Shown here in pieces: positions 1 through 5,149 of a stretch of DNA of 6,840 nt. A model generated the notes under the pieces. That model saw nothing but the letters and a program-made list of their open reading frames with translations, did not search any database and was not told the DNA's origin. The translations under genes and the position numbers were made by a program. This stretch comes from Ruminococcaceae bacterium UBA1244. GTDB lineage: Bacteria > Bacillota > Clostridia > Oscillospirales > Acutalibacteraceae. The first letter of the stretch is position 1, and every line of letters begins with the position of its first letter. Location: NCBI GenBank assembly GCA_002308635.1, contig DBWG01000097.1:20216-27055 (forward strand), given 5' to 3'.

Positions 1-8
1 CTCCTTCT
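1..8 (-). promoter_or_regulatory. Ribosome binding site of an off-window minus-strand gene
   Basis: Read on the minus strand, the window ends in AGAAGGAG, a strong Shine-Dalgarno match. No start codon fits to its right on that strand, so the gene it would serve must begin within about ten bases beyond the left edge. It could be a third member of the cysteine desulfurase operon or an independent gene: about 350 bases of repeat-like sequence with hairpins lie between. The motif is short and could be chance. Confidence 0.4.
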
Positions 9-99
9 ATTACCGCAGTCGCCCTTAACGGGCTTTGTGCTGCTTCTTCAATAACGGATAATTCATTATTCTTTTATACTTTTCCGCACCTGCTGAACA

Positions 100-127
100 G
101 TGTGTGACAGCACTGAATGTGTTTACA
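100..127 (+). repeat. 28-base direct repeat, copy A
   Basis: Aligns without gaps to 1790-1817 with 25 of 28 identical bases; differences are at 103, 109 and 118. The conserved core is GCACTGAAyGTGTTTACA (110-127). Both copies are intergenic, in the same orientation, and lie on either side of the DUF3343/cysteine desulfurase gene pair. Confidence 0.7.
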
Positions 128-280
128 ACAGCGGATGACCCCGCTGGACAATTTGCGCTCAACTTCTTCCGCATCGGATGATTCAATTCTGCGGCGATAA
201 AATATATGATTCGTAGGAATTTGAGTGCGATCAAGGGTACGGCAGCTTGCCGCCGGCTTTGGTTCAATACAAAAGCTGTA

Positions 281-319
281 TGCAGAATGTCTGTGATAAT
301 GTGCCGCAGACATCCTGCA
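281..319. terminator. Long hairpin, possible terminator of the desulfurase operon
   Basis: Arms 281-293 and 307-319 pair over 12 of 13 positions (TGCAG and ATGTCTG against CAGACAT and CTGCA, one A/C mismatch) around a 13-base loop. It begins 36 bases beyond the cysteine desulfurase stop codon, the usual place for a terminator. The T-rich run CGTTTTTC follows the hairpin on the plus strand. On the minus strand the tail is only TACAGCTTTTG, so termination of the operon would be weak, or the hairpin may belong to the surrounding repeat. The secondary structure is clear, the function is not. Confidence 0.4.
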
Positions 320-354
320 CGTTTTTCTGACAATATTTACCTTTATCTCCGCTC

Positions 355-1497
355 TTAAATCGACTCTATGATCTGCCGTACTGCCATTGACACACGGTCT
401 GCCTCCTGAACAGTATTGAACACTGACGGCGATATCCTTATTGCACCGATCTTTTCTGTTCCGACAGCTTTGTGAGCGGCAGGACTGCAGTGAAGCCCCG
501 CCCTTAATGCGATACCGTAGGAGCTGAGTTTCTTTGCGGCTGTCTCGCTGTCAAGTCCTCTGATATTGAACGAGAGTATCGGGACAAAGTGTTTCTCATC
601 CGGCTCTGGCATATAAAGCTCTGCTCCCTTCATTGCAGAAAGCTGTCTGTAAAGCCGTTTTATCAGCATCATTTCATGCCGGAACGCTCTTTCTGTCCCG
701 TATTGTGAAATAAATTCTATTCCGGCTCTGAGACCTGCGATACCGGGGACATTTGGTGTTCCGCTTTCAAGCCTGTCGGGAAGCTCGGACGGCTGTTCAA
801 AAAAAGACGAATAACTGCCTGTTCCGCCCTCTATAAGCGGCTGTGGAATAGTTTCACCGCCTATTATCAGCAGACCCGTACCCATCGGCCCGTACAGTCC
901 TTTGTGACCGGCAACACATAAAAAATCTATCCTGCTGTCCATGATATCTATTGGAACAACACCGGCACTCTGTGCGGCATCAACTGCAATCAGAAGCCCA
1001 TATTCATGCGCAAGTGCGGCAAGCCTTTCTACAGGAAGCCTTATTCCCCAGACATTTGATGCCTGTGTGCATACTATCATCCTTGTTTTTGCATTTATGC
1101 TCTTTCTGAATGAATCCACCGTTTTATCGTTGTCCTGCGGAAAGACCTTTGCGGCGGTATAGGTCACACCGTTTTTTAAAAGTCCTTCAAGCGGTCTCAT
1201 AACGGCATTGTGTTCCATGTCAGAAACAACAACGTGATCTCCGCTTTTGAGAATACCTTTCAGGACGATATTCATTGCAGACGTACAGTTGAGAGTAATT
1301 ATCACTCTTTCCTCAGAAGCGGCATTAAAAAAATGTGCTGCGGCTTTTCTCGTCCTGAATATCTCTTCCGAAGCCCTCATAGACAGTTTATGACCGCTTC
1401 GTCCGGGATTTGCCGAATATCTTACAGCGGCAGCGGATGCTTCCCGAACCGTCTTCGGCTTTGGAAAGGTCGTTGCCGAATTATCAAAATATATCAC
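355..1497 (-). CDS. Cysteine desulfurase family protein (class-V aminotransferase fold, EF2568-like)
   Basis: A 380-residue PLP enzyme predicted to remove sulfur (or selenium) from L-cysteine/selenocysteine, giving alanine and an enzyme-bound persulfide. The N-terminus YFDNSATTFPKP is typical. The cofactor pocket is visible: EHNA (95-98, His96 stacking on PLP), Asp173 and Gln176 in VDAAQSAG, and the Schiff-base lysine Lys199 in AGHKGLYGP. The catalytic cysteine is probably Cys337 in RAGLHCSPAAH, on a short loop; conserved RISPSVFNT follows at 354-362. Length matches the family (about 380). The start is GTG at 1497, overlapping the stop of the upstream DUF3343 gene as GTGA, with AAGGGAG nine bases upstream (1507-1513), so translational coupling is likely. 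The absence of an iscU- or suf-like gene in view, and the DUF3343 partner, argue against a general Fe-S assembly IscS. A specialised sulfur/selenium donor role is inferred. Confidence 0.9.
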   Translation of the reverse strand: MIYFDNSATTFPKPKTVREASAAAVRYSANPGRSGHKLSMRASEEIFRTRKAAAHFFNAASEERVIITLNCTSAMNIVLKGILKSGDHVVVSDMEHNAVMRPLEGLLKNGVTYTAAKVFPQDNDKTVDSFRKSINAKTRMIVCTQASNVWGIRLPVERLAALAHEYGLLIAVDAAQSAGVVPIDIMDSRIDFLCVAGHKGLYGPMGTGLLIIGGETIPQPLIEGGTGSYSSFFEQPSELPDRLESGTPNVPGIAGLRAGIEFISQYGTERAFRHEMMLIKRLYRQLSAMKGAELYMPEPDEKHFVPILSFNIRGLDSETAAKKLSSYGIALRAGLHCSPAAHKAVGTEKIGAIRISPSVFNTVQEADRVSMAVRQIIESI

Positions 1498-1724
1498 AGC
1501 TTTTTGCTCCCTTCTGTCCTGCCGATGACCCTGACCCCGCTGTTTTTCAATATCTCTTCTGCACGGTCAGTATCATTCGGAACAAAAAGGCTGTATCCGC
1601 AGCCCTTTACAAGACTGTTTTTAGGAGTGCGCTCTATAGAGGATTTGATGCCGTACTGCGAAAGGATATCCCTGCCCCTCATCGCATAAGTGACGGACGA
1701 CACCATAATAAGCGGCTTATCCAT
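1494..1724 (-). CDS. DUF3343 protein (putative Se/S carrier-like)
   Basis: A 76-residue soluble protein beginning MDKPLIMVSSVTYAMRGR. It matches the small DUF3343 family: an N-terminal beta strand leading to a helix with a small/polar motif, a KNSLVKGCGYSLFVP segment (36-49) with one conserved cysteine (Cys42), then a helix and final strand. The same domain forms the C-terminus of the selenium-related protein YedF, which is why it is called a putative Se/S carrier; biochemical proof is limited. The start ATG at 1724 is set by GAGGTGA five bases upstream (1730-1736). The reading frame stays open to 1937 but that extension runs through repeat DNA and lacks a ribosome site. Its TGA stop overlaps the GTG of the cysteine desulfurase, so the two are almost certainly co-translated. 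Cys42 could accept persulfide sulfur or selenium from that enzyme (inference). Confidence 0.85.
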   Translation of the reverse strand: MDKPLIMVSSVTYAMRGRDILSQYGIKSSIERTPKNSLVKGCGYSLFVPNDTDRAEEILKNSGVRVIGRTEGSKKL

Positions 1725-1729
1725 AATTA

Positions 1730-1736
1730 TCACCTC
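1730..1736 (-). promoter_or_regulatory. Ribosome binding site deciding the DUF3343 start
   Basis: GAGGTGA on the minus strand, five bases before the ATG at 1724. It rules out the longer open frame beginning at 1937 and the in-frame ATG at 1742, which lies upstream of this site. Confidence 0.8.
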
Positions 1737-1745
1737 ACTCATTAC

Positions 1746-1774
1746 ATTATATGAACAACAATGTAAGTTGTGCG
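1746..1774 (-). promoter_or_regulatory. Possible promoter of the DUF3343/desulfurase operon
   Basis: A perfect TATAAT lies at 1751-1746 on the minus strand. At 17 bases spacing the -35 position (1774-1769) reads CGCACA, only a 3 of 6 match. Transcription would start near 1739, leaving a very short leader before the GAGGTGA site. The -35 region abuts the CGGCA/TGCCG palindrome (1777-1789), so the repeat may have supplied or altered part of this promoter. A start further upstream is also possible. Confidence 0.35.
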
Positions 1775-1776
1775 TG

Positions 1777-1789
1777 CGGCAAGCTGCCG
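1777..1789. repeat. REP-like palindrome CGGCA-AGC-TGCCG
   Basis: Perfect 5-base arms around AGC. The exact reverse complement, CGGCA-GCT-TGCCG, is at 240-252 in copy A. Here it directly precedes the 28-base repeat copy B; in copy A it lies 112 bases beyond it. The relationship is therefore modular, not a single rigid unit. Confidence 0.55.
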
Positions 1790-1817
1790 GTGGGTGACCG
1801 CACTGAACGTGTTTACA
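1790..1817 (+). repeat. 28-base direct repeat, copy B
   Basis: Matches 100-127 at 25 of 28 positions in the same orientation. It lies upstream of the DUF3343 start, so copies A and B bracket the two-gene operon about 1.69 kb apart. The right end runs into a large inverted repeat (1811-1878). Confidence 0.7.
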
Positions 1818-1878
1818 GCGATCCAAAATAATAATAGCAAAACTGAGGAGCGTGGAGTTAATTGGATTGCTATAGAAC
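1811..1878. repeat. Large imperfect inverted repeat in the intergenic region
   Basis: GTTTACAGCGATCCAA (1811-1826) is nearly the reverse complement of TTGGATTGCTATAGAAC (1862-1878): one inserted base and two transitions, the latter able to form G-U pairs in one RNA orientation. The loop is about 35 bases. It lies between the phosphoglucomutase terminator and the DUF3343 promoter. It could fold as an RNA stem if transcribed, or be the remains of a small mobile repeat. No known riboswitch or RNA family is recognised. Confidence 0.45.
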
Positions 1879-1931
1879 GCAGACTCACCTGTATAAAGCT
1901 GCTGCATTGTACCGTGGAGATAAAATTTCAT

Positions 1932-1986
1932 ATACAAAAAACAAAATGCGAAGTTGATGCCGGAAACTCTCCGACGCCAACTTCGC
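1932..1986 (-). terminator. Rho-independent terminator of the phosphoglucomutase gene
   Basis: On the minus strand a stem with perfect 9-base outer arms GCGAAGTTG / CAACTTCGC (1986-1978 with 1956-1948) continues through a mismatched section into a GGA/TCC inner pairing. It is followed at once by ATTTTGTTTTTTG. It begins 67 bases after the phosphoglucomutase stop codon and precedes the DUF3343 promoter, so it separates the two same-strand units. The strong stem and U-rich tail make this the best terminator in the window. Confidence 0.85.
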
Positions 1987-2053
1987 TTTCAGATCAATAT
2001 ACTATATTGCAGTGCCTTCGCCGCCCTAAGCGGACAGCGCCCCTTTGTTATTA

Positions 2054-3775
2054 TCAGTTTATGCCCATGAATTTTGTCATGTCCTTGAATGTCTCTTCCG
2101 CAATATCAGCGGCTTCCTGCTGAGATTTGCCAACGGCTGTAACATAGACCTTTATCTTCGGCTCTGTGCCGGAAGGTCTTACTATGACAGCTCCGCCGCC
2201 TTCGAGTGAATACGAAAGCACATTTGACTTCGGAAGCTTTATCTCTGCCGTTTCACCTGTTACGAGATCCTTAGTATAGGATTCAAGGTAATCAGCTAAC
2301 TCAATGATCTTCTTTCCGCAGACGGAAACAGGCGGCTCTTTTCTGAGAGATTCCATAATGTCAGCCATCTTCTTCATGCCGGCGGCTCCGTCAAATTCAA
2401 AGCTTTCAGTCCTGTTGAGATAGTGACCGAACTCATTGTAGATCGAGGTCATAACATCGTCAAGGCTCAGTCCCTGCTGACGGTAATATGCCGCCATTTC
2501 ACAGATGAGCATTGATGCAACAACTGCGTCCTTATCTCTGACGTATGTTCCGGCAAGATAGCCATAGCTCTCTTCAAAGCCGAAAACATAGCGGTATTCT
2601 TCATTTTTCTGTTCAAGGAGAAGTATCTGCTCGCCGATGTATTTGAATCCGGTGAGAACGACCTTCAGTTCACAGCCGTATTTTTCACAGATGCGGTCAA
2701 CAAGCTTGCTCGTAACAACTGTCTTTACGGCAACGGGAGCTTCGGGAAGTGTGCCCTTTGCTTTCCTGCACGAAAGGATATAGTTCATAAGCATGATACC
2801 CGTTTCGTTTCCGGTCATAAGACGGTAGCCGTCCTTTGTCTTTACTGCGATGCCCACACGGTCGCTGTCAGGGTCTGTTGCAAGGAGCAGATCAGCCTGT
2901 TCCTTTTCGCAGAGCTTCAGTCCGAGAGCAAGGGCTTCCTTTATCTCAGGATTTGGATAAGGACAGGTGGTAAAGTTTCCGTCAGGCATTTCCTGTTCGG
3001 GAACAACTGTGATATCCTCAACGCCGATCCTGCCGAGTACTTTTCTTACGAGCTTGTTGCCTGCGCCGTTGAGCGGAGAATAGACTATTTTCAGCCCTGA
3101 GCCCTTGCAGACACCCTCGTTTACGGTCTGAGCCTGAACATTGTCAAGATACTTCTCATAAAGCTCATCCGAAACTATCTCTATCATGCCGTTCTTTACG
3201 GCTTCATCAAAATCAACTAATTTTATATCTCCGTTGAAGTAGCCGACATTCTGCATTTCTTTGTAGACGCTGTCAGCGTTAACGTCCGTCATCTGACAGC
3301 CGTCATCTCCGTAGCACTTATATCCGTTGTATTTTGCGGGATTGTGGCTCGCTGTTATCATTATTCCGGCACTTGTTTTAAGCTCCCTGACAAGATATGA
3401 AACAACAGGAGTAGGCTCAAGCTCAGCCGTGATATACGCCTTTATTCCGTTTGCGGCAAGCACTCTTGCGGCTTCACGTGCAAAAAGGTCAGCCTTGATC
3501 CTCGAGTCGAACGAGATCGCAACAGACGGATCCTTGCATCTTTTGTTAAGTGAATTTGCAAGTCCCTGTGTTGCTTTTCTTACTGTGTAGATGTTCATTC
3601 TGTTTGTACCTGCGCCGATGATCCCTCTCAAACCGGCAGTACCGAACTTCAATTCACGATAAAAACATTCGTAAATTGCATCTTCATCATCGCTGACAGC
3701 ATTGAGTTCGGTGATAAGATCCTTATCGTCCACCGCATTTTCGAGCCACATTTTATAATGTTCTCTGATCTCCAT
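2054..3775 (-). CDS. Phospho-sugar mutase (phosphoglucomutase/phosphomannomutase, PgcA-like)
   Basis: A 573-residue cytosolic enzyme of the alpha-D-phosphohexomutase superfamily, interconverting glucose-1-phosphate and glucose-6-phosphate (possibly mannose phosphates too) to link glycolysis with glycogen and cell-surface glycan precursors. All four active-site loops are intact: phosphoserine loop TASHNP (141-146, Ser143), metal loop DPDSDR (301-306; Asp301, 303, 305), sugar-binding GFEESYGY (399-406) and phosphate-binding RPSGTEP (533-539). The N-terminal FGTAGLRG (44-51) and GAGTNRMN (54-61) are typical of the long PGM2/PgcA-type group, as is the length (about 570-580). The ATG at 3775 is chosen because GGGGGA (3782-3787) lies six bases upstream. 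The frame could extend to a GTG at 3811, but those twelve residues are not family-like. It is monocistronic, with its own promoter and terminator. The exact hexose preference cannot be read from the motifs. Confidence 0.93.
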   Translation of the reverse strand: MEIREHYKMWLENAVDDKDLITELNAVSDDEDAIYECFYRELKFGTAGLRGIIGAGTNRMNIYTVRKATQGLANSLNKRCKDPSVAISFDSRIKADLFAREAARVLAANGIKAYITAELEPTPVVSYLVRELKTSAGIMITASHNPAKYNGYKCYGDDGCQMTDVNADSVYKEMQNVGYFNGDIKLVDFDEAVKNGMIEIVSDELYEKYLDNVQAQTVNEGVCKGSGLKIVYSPLNGAGNKLVRKVLGRIGVEDITVVPEQEMPDGNFTTCPYPNPEIKEALALGLKLCEKEQADLLLATDPDSDRVGIAVKTKDGYRLMTGNETGIMLMNYILSCRKAKGTLPEAPVAVKTVVTSKLVDRICEKYGCELKVVLTGFKYIGEQILLLEQKNEEYRYVFGFEESYGYLAGTYVRDKDAVVASMLICEMAAYYRQQGLSLDDVMTSIYNEFGHYLNRTESFEFDGAAGMKKMADIMESLRKEPPVSVCGKKIIELADYLESYTKDLVTGETAEIKLPKSNVLSYSLEGGGAVIVRPSGTEPKIKVYVTAVGKSQQEAADIAEETFKDMTKFMGIN

Positions 3776-3829
3776 TTCTAATCCCCCAATTCGACATGAT
3801 CTCTTGATCACATCAGCTAAATTTGTATT

Positions 3830-3858
3830 ATAATATCATATTTTCCTTTTTATTTCAA
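3830..3858 (-). promoter_or_regulatory. Promoter of the phosphoglucomutase gene
   Basis: On the minus strand TTGAAA (3858-3853), a 17-base spacer and TATTAT (3835-3830) form a good sigma-A-type promoter, each box 5 of 6. A perfect TATAAT three bases further on (3832-3827) would have a 20-base spacer and is less likely. The start near 3823 gives a leader of about 48 bases containing the GGGGGA ribosome site. A-tracts at 3872-3878 and 3882-3888 lie where an UP element would be. Confidence 0.65.
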
Positions 3859-3871
3859 GATTTTCCCGCAG

Positions 3872-3891
3872 TTTTTTTATATTTTTTTATA
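3872..3891. promoter_or_regulatory. Phased A/T tracts (tandem TTTTTTTATA), possible UP element
   Basis: Two exact tandem copies of the ten-base unit TTTTTTTATA put 7-base A/T tracts exactly one helical turn apart, the arrangement that bends DNA. Measured from the phosphoglucomutase promoter they lie at about -49 to -65, near where the RNA polymerase alpha subunit binds AT-rich UP elements. Part of the 347-base divergent region 3776-4122, which is AT-rich and otherwise holds only promoters and short palindromes. Confidence 0.45.
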
Positions 3892-4025
3892 TTTCGCCAA
3901 ATATTGACAGTAAATGAAAATCACGCCAAAAACGATATTCCATGGTATCGCTGTTAAATTTTGTGAATATCCGGTGTTTTTTATGGCATATAGGTATAAT
4001 CAATATAAATTCATTTGAAATATAT

Positions 4026-4044
4026 TAAAATTGTACATATTTTA
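4026..4044. promoter_or_regulatory. Pseudo-palindrome, possible operator upstream of the membrane protein promoter
   Basis: TAAAAT (4026-4031) and ATTTTA (4039-4044) form 6-base inverted arms around the self-complementary TGTACA (4032-4037) plus one extra T. It ends three bases before the candidate -35 box, a typical activator or repressor position. The AT-rich background makes such symmetry fairly likely by chance. Confidence 0.3.
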
Positions 4045-4047
4045 TGC

Positions 4048-4076
4048 TTGTTTTATGGCACAAAATCGTTTACAAT
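4048..4076 (+). promoter_or_regulatory. Promoter of the membrane protein gene
   Basis: TTGTTT (4048-4053), a 17-base spacer and TACAAT (4071-4076) form a reasonable sigma-A-type promoter. Transcription would begin near 4083, about 40 bases before the ATG, leaving room for GGAGG at 4111-4115. The second mutase downstream may share this transcript. Confidence 0.55.
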
Positions 4077-4122
4077 ATAACTATGGTATTTTCATGGTAA
4101 AATTCTGACCGGAGGTCTCCTT

Positions 4123-5055
4123 ATGTCACCAGAACAGACAGATACGATCAATAACCGCCCGCTCCGCCGCTCCAGCTTTGAGTCCGAAAGGAACATCACC
4201 TCGTCCGGCGGCGCATCCCCTAAAAGATCCGGATTCAGACTGCAGAAGCCCGTTATCATTGCGGCTGTTATCCTTGCAGTCACGGCAGTGATATTTGCTT
4301 TTTGGGGCACATTCTTCTGCAACACTCTCGAAAATAAAATATGGGTGCTGCACTTTACAGTTGAAGGCAAGGAACATCAGATCGGTTTCCGCTTCGGTGA
4401 AGAAAACGAGTGCCTGCTCTACAACGGCGGCTTCGTCAACAACGGCAGATATTCCATCACAAAGGGTCTCAACGGAAAGGAGACTCTCTCCATAGAACTC
4501 ACGGAATACGGTCAGCCGCCCATCTCAAACAATTTCAATTATGAGATAACCGGAAATATATTCTCCGGCAGAAACCTGACTCTCACCGACCTCAGCGGCG
4601 AAAACCTGATACGCAGCATTACAGGCATCGACAAGGACAGTGCAGATCTCGTCTGCGACTATACTGAGGAAAACGGCAAAAAGTATTACAAATACACCCT
4701 CTCGGCAGAGGACAGCTTTGAAACGGAATATGACCGCTATCCGGACGGAAAGACAGACTCTGAGCTTTCCGGCACATGGTACTGCAAAATGGACGATTCC
4801 GTATATGACCATACATACACATTCAATGACGACGGCACACTTACGATAAAATTCAGGGACTTCACCATCAACGGCTGCTACACCGCAGAAAACGGCAGCG
4901 GAAAATTCAATGCGGTGTTCGGCAACGGCTCTGTCTCAAACAACAAAATGACCTATGAGATCAAGGACGGCGTCCTGACTCTCACAATGAACGATGTCCC
5001 CGAAAAATGTACAAAGACGGACGGCTCTGATGTTTTTGAATCAGAAGTAAGATAA
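4123..5055 (+). CDS. Single-pass membrane protein with two beta-rich outer domains
   Basis: 310 residues, not recognised by name. A basic, Ser/Pro-rich cytoplasmic N-terminus (1-42, with R15, R16, K34, R35, R39, K42) precedes one hydrophobic helix (about 43-65); the positive-inside rule puts the C-terminal 245 residues outside. The outer part seems to hold two related beta domains: about 72-165 (WVLHFTVEG, NNGRYSI, NFNYEITGN, NLTLTD) and about 214-300 (LSGTWYCKMDD, YTFNDDGTLTIKF, INGCYT, KMTYEIKDGVLTLTMND). The second resembles DUF5640/lipocalin-like domains of Gram-positive surface proteins, with their GTW...YTFNxDGT pattern; this is from memory. No enzyme motif, sortase signal or lipobox is seen. 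The start is fixed by GGAGG seven bases before the ATG. It lies 94 bases before a mutase-like gene, but a functional link is unproven. Confidence 0.8.
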   Translation: MSPEQTDTINNRPLRRSSFESERNITSSGGASPKRSGFRLQKPVIIAAVILAVTAVIFAFWGTFFCNTLENKIWVLHFTVEGKEHQIGFRFGEENECLLYNGGFVNNGRYSITKGLNGKETLSIELTEYGQPPISNNFNYEITGNIFSGRNLTLTDLSGENLIRSITGIDKDSADLVCDYTEENGKKYYKYTLSAEDSFETEYDRYPDGKTDSELSGTWYCKMDDSVYDHTYTFNDDGTLTIKFRDFTINGCYTAENGSGKFNAVFGNGSVSNNKMTYEIKDGVLTLTMNDVPEKCTKTDGSDVFESEVR

Positions 5056-5077
5056 TGCCGCTGCGGTGCTTTCAGTG

Positions 5078-5084
5078 TTTTTTT
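5078..5084 (+). other. T7 run after the membrane protein gene, weak terminator at most
   Basis: Seven T bases start 22 bases after the stop codon. The only stem before them is CCG-CTG-CGG with flanking wobble pairs (around 5056-5068), separated from the T run by about nine bases. This is too weak and too distant for a confident terminator, so read-through into the downstream mutase gene is plausible. Confidence 0.25.
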
Positions 5085-5098
5085 ATTACAGCCGACTG

Positions 5099-5113
5099 TG
5101 TTCAGTCTGAACA
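5099..5113. promoter_or_regulatory. Perfect 15-base inverted repeat TGTTCAG-T-CTGAACA, possible operator
   Basis: Perfect 7-base arms around one T, lying 22 bases before the ribosome binding site of the second mutase. A one-base loop suits a protein-binding DNA site better than an RNA hairpin. TATAAA at 5122-5127 is 17 bases beyond TGTTCA (5099-5104, 3 of 6 match to a -35 box), so the site could overlap a weak promoter, but that start would leave almost no leader. No regulator is identified. Confidence 0.4.
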
Positions 5114-5135
5114 TTCATTCATATAAATCTTATTC

Positions 5136-5143
5136 AAAGGAGA
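5136..5143 (+). promoter_or_regulatory. Ribosome binding site of the second mutase
   Basis: AAAGGAGA, with AGGAG (5138-5142) seven bases before the ATG at 5150. It fixes the start of the downstream gene, which the right edge leaves without a visible stop. Confidence 0.85.
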
Positions 5144-5149
5144 GTTATT

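Larger units (their letters stand above)
9..354. repeat. Non-coding, repeat-like intergenic block (copy A)
   Basis: This stretch of about 350 bases downstream of the cysteine desulfurase has no convincing gene. It holds several short inverted repeats: GCCC-N5-GGGC (21-33), CAGCGG-N6-CCGCTG (129-146), CGGCA-GCT-TGCCG (240-252) and a long hairpin (281-319). Its segment 100-127 recurs with 25 of 28 bases identical at 1790-1817, and the reverse complement of its 240-252 palindrome occurs at 1777-1789. Two long overlapping minus-strand reading frames cross it in different frames with low-complexity, Cys/Arg/His-rich translations, as expected of structured non-coding DNA. I infer a dispersed intergenic repeat of the host lineage. 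Genome-wide copy number cannot be seen here. Confidence 0.5.

Noticed and set aside
25..333. A 102-codon minus-strand reading frame with TTG start and AAAGG upstream
   Set aside because: It lies in repeat-like DNA with several hairpins, overlaps another open frame, has a low-complexity Cys/Arg-rich translation with no recognisable domain, and shares its core with a non-coding segment at 1790-1817. Kept only as a comment on the repeat block.
1725..1937. N-terminal extension of the DUF3343 frame by 71 codons
   Set aside because: It translates the repeat and inverted-repeat DNA, has no ribosome site at 1937, and the strong GAGGTGA before 1724 points to the short, family-length product.
3776..3811. 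Earlier GTG start (3811) for the phosphoglucomutase
   Set aside because: The twelve extra residues are not family-like, and GGGGGA is correctly spaced only for the ATG at 3775.
3904..3909. Perfect TTGACA on the plus strand as a -35 box
   Set aside because: No acceptable -10 hexamer lies 15-19 bases downstream; the sequence there is CACGCCAAAAA.
3933..3950. CGATA-N8-TATCG inverted repeat containing CCATGG
   Set aside because: Arms are only 5 bases, asymmetric inside, and not placed against either predicted promoter.
3995..4000. TATAAT on the plus strand as an additional promoter
   Set aside because: The -35 position reads CGGTGT and there is no extended -10 TG; probably chance in AT-rich DNA.
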